Shown: positions 8,976-18,061 of the stretch, in pieces
How positions within the stretch are numbered: position 1 is the first letter of the stretch
How the letters are laid out: every line of letters begins with the position of its first letter
The notes under the pieces: model-generated
Databases searched by the model: none
Told to the model about the DNA's origin: nothing
Seen by the model: only the letters and a program-made list of their open reading frames with translations
Translations under genes and position numbers: made by a program
Assembly (NCBI RefSeq): GCF_052118925.1
Contig: NZ_JBQKGG010000011.1
Coordinates: forward strand, 14,537-78,536
Length of the DNA stretch: 64,000 nt
From: Lientehia sp934351765
GTDB lineage: Bacteria > Bacillota > Clostridia > Lachnospirales > Lachnospiraceae
Reading direction: 5' to 3'

Positions 8976-9278
8976 GAATACATTTACATAGCCAGGACTG
9001 ACTGATCATCAGTTCTGGCTATTTTTCTGCCCTTCTCCGGCTGCAGGTGCACATGCAGCTATTGAGGAGGGCTTTGTTATATCCACATTTTTTTACTGAT
9101 GGCCCGGTTATCCACCAACCATACTTCGGATCCGGGCAAAGGAGGAAAAATTGATGGCATTTTTCAACAGCGCAGTCGGTGTTCTGCAGACTCTGGTAGT
9201 AGCTCTCGGTGCAGGTCTCGGTATCTGGGGTGCAATCAACCTTCTGGAAGGCTACGGCAATGACAACCCCGGTGCAAA
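8976..9278. repeat. Direct repeat copy 1 (maff2 5' region)
   Basis: About 303 bases nearly identical to 24123-24426. They cover a terminator, a conserved leader (rich in GC inverted arms, CCGGTTATCCACC) and the 5' part of maff2 as far as GGTGCAAA. The two copies diverge abruptly on both sides, which shows two related conjugative backbones or a duplication. Confidence 0.85.
8988..9026 (+). terminator. Terminator upstream of maff2 copy 1
   Basis: ATAGCCAGGACTGA and TCAGTTCTGGCTAT arms with a 7-base loop (one G-T pair), followed by TTTT. The same structure recurs at 24135. Confidence 0.75.
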
Positions 9279-9294
9279 TGCTCATGTACGGTAA
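9154..9294 (+). pseudogene. maff2 copy 1, 5' fragment
   Basis: MAFFNSAVGVLQTLVVALG begins a small hydrophobic protein of the Maff2 family found in Tn1549-like elements next to trbL. Here it is intact through GNDNPGA, then reads into foreign sequence (NAHVR, stop). The missing 3' part is at 20451. The break point is within GCAAA. GGAGG at 9141-9145 is its ribosome site. Confidence 0.8.
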
Positions 9295-9367
9295 GGAAGC
9301 AAGCAACCGAAAACAAGAGATAGACCGCCAGCACTACACTATTCCGAACCAAAGACCAAAAGATAAG

Positions 9368-9407
9368 CATTGTGGGAAAATCTAAACTTTTGGATTTTCC
9401 TACAATG
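9368..9407. repeat. Hairpin in the tet(W) upstream region
   Basis: CATTGTGGGAAAATC and GATTTTCCTACAATG form a long stem with one mismatch. No T-run follows, so the role is unclear. The gap 9295-9612 otherwise shows no gene. Confidence 0.4.
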
Positions 9408-9612
9408 CCAACTACGGCGGAATCCCTCCCACTCCTTATATCTTTCTGTATACATTGAATTTGTATTTAGTAAAATGCAGACAACACCACGGATCGGCTT
9501 TTGGCTGGACAATTCCAACCAAACACCACAGCAGACAGCAGAAAACATTCTGAACGCTAGGAAGCCGGTATGATTGTTACATATAAGGGGAAGAAAAATT
9601 TCTTTTAGATAC

Positions 9613-9641
9613 TTGTTTTCCTAAAACTGATGTGATATAAT
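9613..9641 (+). promoter_or_regulatory. tet(W) promoter
   Basis: TTGTTT (9613-9618), 17-bp spacer, TATAAT (9636-9641). The leader peptide starts 30 bases downstream. Confidence 0.8.
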
Positions 9642-9670
9642 AGCCTCATTCCAGAAAAGGAGTAAAAAAT

Positions 9671-9694
9671 ATGCGGCAAGGTATTCTTAAATAA
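9671..9694 (+). CDS. tet(W) leader peptide MRQGILK
   Basis: Seven-codon open frame after AAAAGGAG. Its codons overlap the left arm (9675-9692) of a long helix with 9766-9784. Ribosome stalling here would change the folding of the leader, the accepted attenuation scheme for tet(M)/tet(W)-type genes. Confidence 0.7.
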   Translation: MRQGILK

Positions 9695-9861
9695 AACTAT
9701 AATCAAATAGTGGGAACAAAGGATTATGGTAGTTCCTTTTGTGGGGGCTTGGTTTTTTGTACCCAATTTAAGAATACTTTTGCCTTATCAATTTTGACAT
9801 ATCCAAAAAAGCAGCAATCACAAACAGGTGTATGCTGTATATGTGTATGTCCGCAAATTAT

Positions 9862-9901
9862 AATCCCCAGTGGTAAAAGTATTTTACTGCTGGGGATTTT
9901 T
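9862..9901 (+). terminator. Attenuator terminator upstream of tet(W)
   Basis: AATCCCCAG-TGGTAAAA pairs with TTTTACTG-CTGGGGATT around a 3-base loop, followed by TTT. Readthrough is expected when the leader peptide ribosome stalls. Confidence 0.75.
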
Positions 9902-9935
9902 GTGCCCTTTCGGGCTGTAAAAGGAGGACAATCAC

Positions 9936-11855
9936 ATGAAAATAATCAATATTGGCATTCTTGCCCATGTAGACGCTGGAAAGACGACCTTGACGGAGAG
10001 CCTGCTATATGCCAGCGGAGCCATTTCAGAACCGGGGAGCGTCGAAAAAGGGACAACGAGGACGGACACCATGTTTTTGGAGCGGCAGCGTGGGATTACC
10101 ATTCAAGCGGCAGTCACTTCCTTCCAGTGGCACAGATGTAAAGTCAACATTGTGGATACGCCCGGCCACATGGATTTTTTGGCGGAGGTGTACCGCTCTT
10201 TGGCTGTTTTAGATGGGGCCATCTTGGTGATCTCCGCTAAAGATGGCGTGCAGGCCCAGACCCGTATTCTGTTCCATGCCCTGCGGAAAATGAACATTCC
10301 CACCGTTATCTTTATCAACAAGATCGACCAGGCTGGCGTTGATTTGCAGAGCGTGGTTCAGTCTGTTCGGGATAAGCTCTCCGCCGATATTATCATCAAG
10401 CAGACGGTGTCGCTGTCCCCGGAAATAGTCCTGGAGGAAAATACCGACATAGAAGCATGGGATGCGGTCATCGAAAATAACGATAAATTATTGGAAAAGT
10501 ATATCGCAGGAGAACCAATCAGCCGGGAAAAACTTGTGCGGGAGGAACAGCGGCGGGTTCAAGACGCCTCCCTGTTCCCGGTCTATTATGGCAGCGCCAA
10601 AAAGGGCCTTGGCATTCAACCGTTGATGGATGCGGTGACAGGGCTGTTCCAACCGATTGGGGAACAGGGGAGCGCCGCCCTATGCGGCAGCGTTTTCAAG
10701 GTGGAGTATACAGATTGCGGCCAGCGGCGTGTCTATCTACGGCTATACAGCGGAACGCTGCGCCTGCGGGATACGGTGGCCCTGGCCGGGAGAGAAAAGC
10801 TGAAAATCACAGAGATGCGTATTCCATCCAAAGGGGAAATTGTTCGGACAGACACCGCTTATCCGGGTGAAATTGTTATCCTTCCCAGCGACAGCGTGAG
10901 GTTAAACGATGTATTAGGGGACCCAACCCGGCTCCCTCGTAAAAGGTGGCGTGAGGCCCCCCTCCCCATGCTGCGGACGTCGATTGCGCCGAAAACGGCA
11001 GCGCAAAGAGAACGGCTGCTGGACGCTCTTACGCAACTTGCGGATACTGACCCGCTTTTGCGCTGCGAGGTGGATTCCATCACCCATGAGATCATTCTTT
11101 CTTTTTTGGGCCGGGTGCAGTTGGAGGTTGTTTCCGCTTTGCTGTCGGAAAAATACAAGCTTGAAACAGTGGTAAAGGAACCCACCGTCATTTATATGGA
11201 GCGGCCGCTCAAAGCAGCCAGCCACACCATCCATATCGAGGTGCCGCCCAACCCGTTTTGGGCATCCATCGGACTGTCTGTTACACCACTCCCGCTTGGC
11301 TCCGGTGTACAATACGAGAGCCGGGTTTCGCTGGGATACTTGAACCAGAGTTTTCAAAACGCTGTCAGGGATGGTATCCGTTACGGGCTGGAGCAGGGCT
11401 TGTTCGGCTGGAACGTAACGGACTGTAAGATTTGCTTTGAATACGGGCTTTATTACAGTCCGGTCAGCACGCCGGCGGACTTCCGCTCATTGGCCCCGAT
11501 TGTATTGGAACAGGCATTGAAGGAATCAGGGACGCAACTGCTGGAACCTTATCTCTCCTTCACCCTCTATGCGCCCCGGGAATATCTTTCCAGGGCTTAT
11601 CATGATGCACCGAAATACTGTGCCACCATCGAAACGGTCCAGGAAAAAAAGGATGAAGTTGTCTTTACTGGCGAGATTCCCGCCCGCTGTATACAGGCAT
11701 ACCGTACTGATCTGGCCTTTTACACCAACGGGCAGAGCGTATGCCTTACAGAACTGAAAGGGTATCAGGCCGCTGTCGGTCAGCCGGTCATCCAGCCCCG
11801 CCGTCCAAACAGCCGCCTGGACAAGGTGCGCCATATGTTTCAGAAGGTAATGTAA
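9936..11855 (+). CDS. tet(W): Ribosomal protection protein Tet(W)
   Basis: 639 residues, the length I know for Tet(W), with sequence that I recognise as Tet(W) throughout. It is an EF-G-like GTPase that removes tetracycline from the 30S subunit. G1 motif AHVDAGKTT near residue 10, switch region RQRGITIQAA, DTPGH, NKID. The C-terminal domain with the drug-displacing loop ends DKVRHMFQKVM. AAAGGAGG upstream and the attenuator leader are present. It is the resistance cargo of element 1. Confidence 0.97.
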   Translation: MKIINIGILAHVDAGKTTLTESLLYASGAISEPGSVEKGTTRTDTMFLERQRGITIQAAVTSFQWHRCKVNIVDTPGHMDFLAEVYRSLAVLDGAILVISAKDGVQAQTRILFHALRKMNIPTVIFINKIDQAGVDLQSVVQSVRDKLSADIIIKQTVSLSPEIVLEENTDIEAWDAVIENNDKLLEKYIAGEPISREKLVREEQRRVQDASLFPVYYGSAKKGLGIQPLMDAVTGLFQPIGEQGSAALCGSVFKVEYTDCGQRRVYLRLYSGTLRLRDTVALAGREKLKITEMRIPSKGEIVRTDTAYPGEIVILPSDSVRLNDVLGDPTRLPRKRWREAPLPMLRTSIAPKTAAQRERLLDALTQLADTDPLLRCEVDSITHEIILSFLGRVQLEVVSALLSEKYKLETVVKEPTVIYMERPLKAASHTIHIEVPPNPFWASIGLSVTPLPLGSGVQYESRVSLGYLNQSFQNAVRDGIRYGLEQGLFGWNVTDCKICFEYGLYYSPVSTPADFRSLAPIVLEQALKESGTQLLEPYLSFTLYAPREYLSRAYHDAPKYCATIETVQEKKDEVVFTGEIPARCIQAYRTDLAFYTNGQSVCLTELKGYQAAVGQPVIQPRRPNSRLDKVRHMFQKVM

Positions 11856-11905
11856 AGATACATAATCGTCAAGACGGCAACAATCAGAAGTTATGGAGGG
11901 TAACA

Positions 11906-12673
11906 ATGGAATATAGTAAGGAAGATTTAATGGAAGCAAAAAAGCAAATTTGGGGAGTGGGAGAGAACATGGGAACAGAGGAAAGTAAAAAAATCTGGGA
12001 GGAGAACGCACAATTTTGGGATAATGCAATGGGTGACGAATCTAATGAATTTCACAGAGAGGTAGTGCGTCCCAAAGTAACGGAACTTCTATCTCCTAAT
12101 CCTGCGGATTACATTTTGGATATTGCGTGTGGCAATGGAAATTATTCTTCGTATCTTGCACAAAGAGGCGCTTCGGTTGTCGCTTTTGATTACAGCAAAA
12201 AAATGATAGAATTGGCTAAAAGACGGCAATCACAATATGCAAAACAAATTGAATTTTGTGTGGCGGATGCGACCGATAGAAAAAGTATATTAGAATTAAA
12301 AAGAAATCGAGCCTTTACGAAAGCAGTTTCTAATATGGCAATTATGGATATTACGGATATTGAACCACTTCTTATGGCTGTTTATGAACTGTTGCAGGAA
12401 AGCGGAATTTTTGTCTTTGCAACGCAACACCCTTGTTTTGTCACGTTGACTGAAAAATATATGACACCGCACAGTTACTATGATATAGCGATTGAAGGGC
12501 AACCGAAAGAGCAGATTTATTATCATCGTTCCATACAAGATATTTTTAACCTTTGTTTTAGAGCTGGATTTGTCATTGATGGATTTTATGAAGAATGTTT
12601 TAAAACCAACAAAGAAATTCCTATGGTAATGATAGTAAGGCTTAAGAAGGTAAAACGTGATAGCTTAAAATAA
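11906..12673 (+). CDS. Class I SAM-dependent methyltransferase
   Basis: 255 residues. The SAM-binding motif I reads ILDIACGNGNYS, followed by VVAFDYSKKMIELAKRR (motif post-I acid) and ATQHPCF. Substrate unknown; it may be a small-molecule methyltransferase. The start at ATG 11906 has GGAGGG five bases before it; an open frame extending upstream into tet(W) is rejected. It starts 50 bases after tet(W) and is probably cotranscribed. Its AT-rich codon use differs from the GC-rich transfer genes that follow. Confidence 0.8.
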   Translation: MEYSKEDLMEAKKQIWGVGENMGTEESKKIWEENAQFWDNAMGDESNEFHREVVRPKVTELLSPNPADYILDIACGNGNYSSYLAQRGASVVAFDYSKKMIELAKRRQSQYAKQIEFCVADATDRKSILELKRNRAFTKAVSNMAIMDITDIEPLLMAVYELLQESGIFVFATQHPCFVTLTEKYMTPHSYYDIAIEGQPKEQIYYHRSIQDIFNLCFRAGFVIDGFYEECFKTNKEIPMVMIVRLKKVKRDSLK

Positions 12674-12713
12674 ATTCAAGTTTGTCGGGTAAATAGCAAA
12701 CCCAGCCGAGCCA

Positions 12714-12755
12714 GTCAACGGTCAAGATGAACGGCGCATATGCGCAGCCGTTGAC
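12714..12755. repeat. Nested palindrome upstream of the sigma-like gene
   Basis: Arms GTCAACGG (12714-12721) and CCGTTGAC (12748-12755) enclose a perfect 12-bp palindrome GCGCATATGCGC (12734-12745). A strong cruciform-type structure at the border between AT-rich cargo and GC-rich backbone. Possible regulatory or recombination role; no T-run. Confidence 0.5.
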
Positions 12756-12844
12756 AGCCCCGCCCGCCTTTGCTGGTAGGCAATCAAGGGGCGACAGCAA
12801 GAAGTGCCACCGCCCCGCACTATTATTCAGAAAGGGGAATTTCC

Positions 12845-13267
12845 ATGACCGACCAGATAGCCTATCAAGAATATATCCAGCGCAGGTACAACGCCTTTTG
12901 CAAGACTGTTATCCGCTGTGCCGCCTTGGACAAGATTTTGAAGCTTAAACGGCAATGGGAACGGCAAGTTTCCCTTGACTATCTGATGAACGAGAAGTTT
13001 GTCCAGTTTGCCGCGTCGGAGCCGGACGAGGAATACCCATTTACCGTCTGCGGTCAGACCGTCCTGCTCTGCAACGCCGCCCTTGCCGACGCGATCTCTG
13101 TTTTGCCGGAGCAGACGCGGGAAGAAATCCTGCGCTATTACTTTCTGCGCCAGCCGCAGCGCGTGATCGGCGCGTGTATTGGCCGGTCACGCAGCACAGC
13201 GGGGCGGCATATCCAGCTTGCCTTGCAGCGGCTACGCGAAGAAATGGGGGTGAGCCGGTATGAGTAG
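12845..13267 (+). CDS. Sigma-70 region 4-like protein
   Basis: 140 residues. The C-terminal part (ISVLPEQTREEILRYYFLRQPQRVIGACIGRSRSTAGRHIQLALQRLREEM) is a region 4 helix-turn-helix with the E-I-L-x-x-Y-F and R-S-x-x-T-A-x-x-H-I pattern. There is no region 2, so it is not a complete sigma factor. Such proteins are common in Tn1549/Tn916-type mobile elements and probably regulate transfer genes. AAAGGGG precedes ATG 12845. It overlaps the next gene by 8 bases. Confidence 0.75.
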   Translation: MTDQIAYQEYIQRRYNAFCKTVIRCAALDKILKLKRQWERQVSLDYLMNEKFVQFAASEPDEEYPFTVCGQTVLLCNAALADAISVLPEQTREEILRYYFLRQPQRVIGACIGRSRSTAGRHIQLALQRLREEMGVSRYE

Positions 13268-13472
13268 ACTTCTCCCCTATGAAACAATCCTCAAAGCCCG
13301 TGAGGGCGACCCAGAAGCCGTGAACGCTGTCCTGCTCCACTACGCCGGATATATCCGCTATTTCTCAAAAGTGAACGGGCAGGTCAACGCCGAGGTGGAG
13401 GACTATGTAAAGCAGCGGTTAATTGACTGTCAATTCAAGTTCCGGCTTGACGAACCACCGGACAAGTCATAA
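13260..13472 (+). CDS. Small helix-turn-helix regulator (HTH_16-like)
   Basis: 70 residues: LLPYETILKAREGDPEAVNAVLLHYAGYIRYFS then EVEDYVKQRLIDCQFKFRLD. This is the small partner usually coupled to the sigma-like protein in these elements (similar to the Tn916 regulatory orf). The start overlaps the previous gene. A terminator follows. Confidence 0.75.
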   Translation: MSRLLPYETILKAREGDPEAVNAVLLHYAGYIRYFSKVNGQVNAEVEDYVKQRLIDCQFKFRLDEPPDKS

Positions 13473-13507
13473 AAACTGAATACCAGCCGCCACCGACGCG
13501 GCCAGCG

Positions 13508-13545
13508 AAAGCAGTAAGTCTTGAAAAAGATTTACTGCTTTTTTT
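13508..13545 (+). terminator. Terminator after the regulatory pair
   Basis: AAAGCAGTAA/TTACTGCTTT stem followed by a T-run. It separates the regulators from the mobilization operon. Confidence 0.85.
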
Positions 13546-13906
13546 GTTGTCCGGCTCCGCTCCCGGCCATTTTGCCCCCTGCCGGTTGTAGTAGTAAGCG
13601 AGGAGGGAATTTTTCTGCCCTGGTGTTTGGCATTTGGAGCATTTACCCGTAGTAGAGGGCAAAGAGAAAGGATTTCTCCAACACCGGGTAGAAACCACTG
13701 CGTCCGGTGTCATTTTAGCGAAAGCGGGCAGGAATGCCCTTTACAGGATTAGTAGTAGCAGAAAAAGAGAAACAAACTTTTGTGGTTGCAGTTTTCCAAA
13801 AAAGTGGCGGACGGAAGTGAGAGAAAGTTTGCAGTCACGGAGAGCAAGTTTCTACCACGGTGCCAAAATCCGCAATTCTGCAGTTTTGCCCCTCGCGGGA
13901 AACTTG

Positions 13907-13952
13907 TTGGGGAGTGCCTTCCCCAAACCCTGCTCATGCGCCCTTACGGGCG
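13907..13952. other. Candidate origin of transfer of element 1
   Basis: The 497-base gap 13473-13969 has no convincing gene and ends in two compact hairpins just upstream of mobC: TTGGGGA/TCCCCAA (13907-13926) and CGCCC/GGGCG (13939-13952). Position directly before MobC and the relaxase is where MOBP origins usually lie. The nick site is not identified; this is inference. Confidence 0.4.
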
Positions 13953-13969
13953 AGAAAGGAGGTCACACC

Positions 13970-14368
13970 ATGCGAAAGAAATACAACACGCCCCACCGCA
14001 GCCGCGTTGTGAAAACCCGGCTGTCCGAAGATGAGTATGCCGACTTCACAGCGCGGCTTGCGCCCTATGGTATCAGCCAGTCCGAATTTCTCCGGCAGGC
14101 GATACGGCGGGCGACCATACGCCCGGTTGTCCATGTGTCGTCGGTCAATGACGAGTTGCTTTCCGCTGTCGGGAAGCTGACAGCCGAGTACGGCAGGATC
14201 GGCGGCAACCTCAATCAGATTGCCCGGTATCTGAACGAATACGGCGTACCCTACAACACCCTTTCCGGCGAGGTACGCGCCGCCATATCCGACCTTGCCG
14301 TCCTCAAGTATGAAGTCCTCAAGAAAGTAGGTGACGCGGTTGGCAACACTCAAGCATATCAACTCTAA
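13970..14368 (+). CDS. MobC-like relaxosome accessory protein
   Basis: 132 residues. N-terminal ribbon-helix-helix: VVKTRLSEDEYADFTARLAPYGISQSEFLRQAI, then the MobC signature GRIGGNLNQIARYLNEYG. It binds oriT and helps the relaxase nick. AAAGGAGG at 13956-13963 fixes the start at 13970; the frame open further upstream is not used. It overlaps the relaxase gene by 38 bases. Confidence 0.85.
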   Translation: MRKKYNTPHRSRVVKTRLSEDEYADFTARLAPYGISQSEFLRQAIRRATIRPVVHVSSVNDELLSAVGKLTAEYGRIGGNLNQIARYLNEYGVPYNTLSGEVRAAISDLAVLKYEVLKKVGDAVGNTQAYQL

Positions 14369-15965
14369 AAACGCCGACTACGGAGCCGCCGAGCAATATC
14401 TTCTCTTTGAGCATGACGAGTTTACCATGAAGCCCGTCCTTGATGAAACCGGCAGGCTTATCCCCCGCGAGGACTACCGGCTGTCCACGCTGAACTGCGA
14501 CGGGGAGGATTTTGCCGTTGCGTGTATGCGGGCCAATCTCCGCTATCAGAAAAACCAGCGGCGGGAAGATGTGAAAAGCCACCACTACATCATCAGCTTT
14601 GACCCGCGGGACGGGCCGGACAACGGCCTGACCGTAGACCGGGCGCAGGCGTTGGGGGAACAATTCTGTAAAGAGCATTTTCCCGGCCACCAGGCCCTTG
14701 TCTGCACCCACCCGGACGGGCATAACCACAGCGGCAACATTCATGTGCATATCGTCATAAACAGCCTGCGGATTGAGGAAGTGCCGTTCCTGCCCTACAT
14801 GGACAGGCCGGCCGATACGAAAGTCGGCTGCAAGCACCGATGTACCGACGCTGCCCTGCGCTACTTCAAATCCGAAGTCATGGAGATGTGCCACCGGGAG
14901 GGGCTTTATCAAATCGACCTCTTGAACGGCAGCAAGAACCGCGTCACCGACCGGGAGTATTGGGCGCAGAAAAAGGGACAGGCCGCGCTGGACAAGCAGA
15001 ACGCCCCCATGATTGCCGATAGTATCACGCCCCGGCAGACCAAGTTTGAAACGAACAAGGAGAAGCTGCGGCAGACCCTACGGAAAGCCCTTGCCACCGC
15101 CGCCAGCTTTGACGAGTTTTCCTCTCTGTTGCTGCAGGAGGGTGTGACCGTCAAGGAGAGCCGGGGGCGGCTTTCCTACCTCACGCCGGACAGGACAAAG
15201 CCAATTACCGCCCGGAAGCTGGGCGACGATTTTGACCGCGCCGCTGTCTTTGCCGTTTTAGAGCAAAACGCCGCCAGAGCAGCCGAAGCGCCAGCCAGAT
15301 CCCCCGATCCCCCACGCACCATAAAAGACCGCTTGCAGGTTGCCAGAGCCGAGATAGCCGCCCCGAAACAGGACGGAGTGCAGCGGCTTGTGGACATTGA
15401 GCAGAAAATGGCCGAGGGCAAAGGCCGGGGCTATGAACGCTGGGCGAAGATACACAATCTGAAGCAGGCCGCCAAAACGCTGTCCGTCTACCAGCAATAC
15501 GGCTTTACTTCCCCGGAGCAGTTAGAAGCCGCCGTTGACACCGCCTATCAGAAAATGCGCCAGACCAGCGGCGAACTGAAAGCACTGGAAACGAAGCTGC
15601 AAGGGAAAAAGAAGTTGCAGCGGCAGGTGTTGGCCTACGCCCAGACCAAGGCCGCCCGCGACGGGCTGCGGGCACAGAAATCCGAGAAAGCCCGCGCCGC
15701 ATACCGGCAGGCCCATGAGAGCGATTTTATCATAGCCGACGCAGCAGCCCGGTATTTCAAGGCGCATGGCATTACCAAGCTGCCCGCCCGGAAAGCGTTG
15801 CAGGCCGAGATCGAGCAGCTTATCTCCGAGAAAGACGGCCTGTATAACACCTATCACGAACAGAAACAGCGGTTCAAGGAGTTGCAGACCGTCAAGCGGA
15901 ACATCGACCAGATTTTGCGCCGGGACGAGCCGCACCGCAGAAAGGAGCAGAGCCATGAGCGATAA
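14331..15965 (+). CDS. MOBP-type relaxase (VirD2-like mobilization nuclease)
   Basis: 544 residues. The relaxase domain spans about residues 1-260: KHINSKNADYGAAEQYL near the N-terminus (tyrosine candidates) and the metal-binding H-x-H-x-x-x-N motif GNIHVHIVINS near residue 140. The C-terminal half is a long basic coiled coil rich in Lys/Arg/Gln. It nicks one strand at oriT for transfer by a helper conjugation system. GTG start inside mobC; the end overlaps the VLP gene by 11 bases, so mobC, relaxase and VLP form one coupled operon. Confidence 0.9.
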   Translation: MTRLATLKHINSKNADYGAAEQYLLFEHDEFTMKPVLDETGRLIPREDYRLSTLNCDGEDFAVACMRANLRYQKNQRREDVKSHHYIISFDPRDGPDNGLTVDRAQALGEQFCKEHFPGHQALVCTHPDGHNHSGNIHVHIVINSLRIEEVPFLPYMDRPADTKVGCKHRCTDAALRYFKSEVMEMCHREGLYQIDLLNGSKNRVTDREYWAQKKGQAALDKQNAPMIADSITPRQTKFETNKEKLRQTLRKALATAASFDEFSSLLLQEGVTVKESRGRLSYLTPDRTKPITARKLGDDFDRAAVFAVLEQNAARAAEAPARSPDPPRTIKDRLQVARAEIAAPKQDGVQRLVDIEQKMAEGKGRGYERWAKIHNLKQAAKTLSVYQQYGFTSPEQLEAAVDTAYQKMRQTSGELKALETKLQGKKKLQRQVLAYAQTKAARDGLRAQKSEKARAAYRQAHESDFIIADAAARYFKAHGITKLPARKALQAEIEQLISEKDGLYNTYHEQKQRFKELQTVKRNIDQILRRDEPHRRKEQSHER

Positions 15966-16341
15966 CCTGCCCCACATGGACTACCGCCAGCACCGGCGGG
16001 CGCGGCGGCTGGTACATGAGTGCTGTAACTACGATGAGGGGAACTGCCTGCTATTGGACGACGGGGAGCCTTGCGTGTGCGTCCAGAGCATTTCCTTTTC
16101 CCTCATGTGCCACTGGTTCCGTGTGGCTGTCCTGCCCCTTGACGGGGAGCTGGCCGCAGCCCTCTTGTGCCGGGGAAGCCGGAAACGGTGTGCCGTCTGC
16201 GGGGCGGCCTTTGTCCCCAAATCCAACCGGGGAAAATACTGCCCCGACTGCGCCGGGCGCATGAAGAAAATCAAAGCCGCCGAGAGAAAGCGGAAACAAA
16301 GGCAGAGATGTCACGCTTTAGAGCCTTTCAAACCCGCATAA
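15955..16341 (+). CDS. Cysteine-rich VLP domain protein
   Basis: 128 residues. CCNYDEGNCLLLDDGEPCVCVQ, then HWFRVAVLPLDGELAAALL (the V-L-P motif that names the family), then a C-x-x-C...C-x-x-C zinc ribbon (KRCAVCGAAFVPKSNRGKYCPDC). Found in Firmicute mobilizable elements beside relaxases; function unknown, likely DNA binding. Start from the internal ATG 15955 with AAAGGAG upstream. Confidence 0.8.
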   Translation: MSDNLPHMDYRQHRRARRLVHECCNYDEGNCLLLDDGEPCVCVQSISFSLMCHWFRVAVLPLDGELAAALLCRGSRKRCAVCGAAFVPKSNRGKYCPDCAGRMKKIKAAERKRKQRQRCHALEPFKPA

Positions 16342-16413
16342 ATCAAGGCTTTTTTCGTGGGTGTCAAAGGGTACGCGATACATTTATCCTTTTCCCCCGG
16401 AAACGGCGTTTTA

Positions 16414-17208
16414 ATGCGTGACAATACGCCAAAATCAACCCGAACACAGGGAGGTGATCCTATCGCTGATTATATCAGGGCAGACACGCGGCTGCCCGCC
16501 TATCTGCCGTATCCCCGTTTCCTGCTGAAAATGGAGATTTCACAGACCGCCAAGCTGCTGTATTCGCTGCTGTTAGACCGTTCCACCCTCTCCCAGAAAA
16601 ACAAGTGGCTGGACGACGAGGGCAGGATTTATATTATCTATCCCATCGCGGAGATAGCAGAAATACTGGATAAAGGCAGCACCACCATCAAGGGGGCGCT
16701 TAATGAACTGGACACGGCGGGGCTGTTGGAACGGGAACGGGGCGGCTTCTCCGCACCGAACCGGCTTTATGTCAAAGTACCGCCAGTGCCACAGGTACAG
16801 TTTTCAGACCAACTGATGGCCGGAAGTCCGCCCCTCATAGAGCCGGAAAACCGTCCTACTGATGGTCAGAAAACCGACCTTATGATGGTCGGAAAACCGT
16901 CCCCTAACCAAACTACTATAAACAACCTTACAGAGAGCCAAACAAAGGGAGTGAGTGGGGGGCCGTCCGCGCCCTATGGCCGATATGGAAATATTTTTCT
17001 GTCACAGACCGAATACGACGAGTTGCAGGCAGAGTACCCTGACAGGCTGGAACGGTTCATCGAGGAAATGAGCCGCTACCTTGCCGCCAACGGGAAAAGC
17101 TACCAGAACTATGCCGCCGCCCTGCGGATATGGGCGGGGAACGACAAAAAGGAAGCCCCTAAAAAGGGCATACCAGACTACTCATGCAAGGAGGGCGAGA
17201 GTTTATGA
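16414..17208 (+). CDS. RepA N-terminal domain protein
   Basis: About 264 residues. The winged-helix RepA N-terminal region is clear: LPAYLPYPRFLLKMEISQTAKLLYSLLLDRS, NKWLDDEGRIYIIYPIAEIAEIL, STTIKGALNELDTAGLLERER. A linker and a C-terminal helical part follow. It probably initiates replication of the excised circle together with the DnaC-like protein. Start is uncertain: ATG 16414 lacks a good ribosome site, while a strong GGGAGGTGATCC at 16450-16461 lies just before an ATC codon at 16462, in frame, where homologues could begin. The gene overlaps the next by 4 bases. Confidence 0.75.
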   Translation: MRDNTPKSTRTQGGDPIADYIRADTRLPAYLPYPRFLLKMEISQTAKLLYSLLLDRSTLSQKNKWLDDEGRIYIIYPIAEIAEILDKGSTTIKGALNELDTAGLLERERGGFSAPNRLYVKVPPVPQVQFSDQLMAGSPPLIEPENRPTDGQKTDLMMVGKPSPNQTTINNLTESQTKGVSGGPSAPYGRYGNIFLSQTEYDELQAEYPDRLERFIEEMSRYLAANGKSYQNYAAALRIWAGNDKKEAPKKGIPDYSCKEGESL

Positions 17209-18047
17209 AGAATGAAATCAACGCGGTTTTGGAGAATATGACGACCACCATCCCGGAGCCGGAGGACTACACCGGCGAGGACGGTTTACTGTACTGCGGC
17301 AAGTGCCGCAAGCCGAAAGAAGCCTATTTTGCGCCGGATAAGGCCGCTATCTTCGGGCGCGACCGCCACCCGGCAGAGTGCGACTGCCAGAGAACCGCCC
17401 GCGAGGAACGGGAAGCCGCCGAAAAGCGGCGCAGACACCTTGACACCGTGGAAGAACTGAAACGCCGGGGCTTTACCGACCCCACCATGCGGGACTGGAC
17501 TTTCGAGAACGACAACGGCAGGAACCCGCAGACCGGGCTTGCCCGCCGGTATGTGGAGCATTGGGAAGATATGCGGACAGACAATATCGGCTGCCTGTTC
17601 TGGGGCGGCGTAGGCACCGGCAAAAGCTACCTTGCAGGCTGTATCGCAAACGCCCTCATGGAGAAAGAAATCCCCGTCCGCATGACGAACTTTGCTCTTA
17701 TCCTCAATGACCTTGCCGCCAGCTTTGAGGGGCGCAACGAGTACATTTCCCGCCTTTGTCGTTATCCGCTGCTGATCCTTGACGACTTCGGCATGGAACG
17801 CGGGACGGAATACGGGCTGGAACAGGTGTTCAATGTGATTGACAGCCGTTACCGCAGCGGCAAGCCGCTGATCGTCACGACCAACCTTACGCTGGACGAC
17901 CTGCACAACCCGGAGGACACCGCCCATTCCCGGATTTATGACCGCCTGCTTTCCATGTGCGTCCCGGTACGCTTTACCGGCGACAACTTCCGGCAGGAAA
18001 CCGCCAAGCGGAAAATGGAGAGCATGAAGAAACTGATTACCGACTGA
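17205..18047 (+). CDS. DnaC/IstB-like ATP-binding helicase loader
   Basis: 280 residues. Four cysteines (CGKCRKP, CDCQR) near the N-terminus form a possible zinc site, followed by an AAA+ domain: Walker A GGVGTGKSYLAG near residue 145, Walker B LLILDDFG, sensor region LIVTTNLTLDDL. It is likely to load the host replicative helicase on the element's origin. AAGGAGG at 17189-17195 selects ATG 17205, which overlaps repA by ATGA. Confidence 0.85.
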   Translation: MKNEINAVLENMTTTIPEPEDYTGEDGLLYCGKCRKPKEAYFAPDKAAIFGRDRHPAECDCQRTAREEREAAEKRRRHLDTVEELKRRGFTDPTMRDWTFENDNGRNPQTGLARRYVEHWEDMRTDNIGCLFWGGVGTGKSYLAGCIANALMEKEIPVRMTNFALILNDLAASFEGRNEYISRLCRYPLLILDDFGMERGTEYGLEQVFNVIDSRYRSGKPLIVTTNLTLDDLHNPEDTAHSRIYDRLLSMCVPVRFTGDNFRQETAKRKMESMKKLITD

Positions 18048-18061
18048 AAGGAGTATTGCCT

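Noticed and set aside
11741..11905. N-terminal extension of the methyltransferase into tet(W)
   Set aside because: The frame is open but lies out of frame over the tet(W) end; GGAGGG-N5-ATG at 11906 begins the conserved protein.
13634..13969. N-terminal extension of MobC
   Set aside because: The predicted residues are non-conserved in style, and AAAGGAGG fixes the start at 13970.
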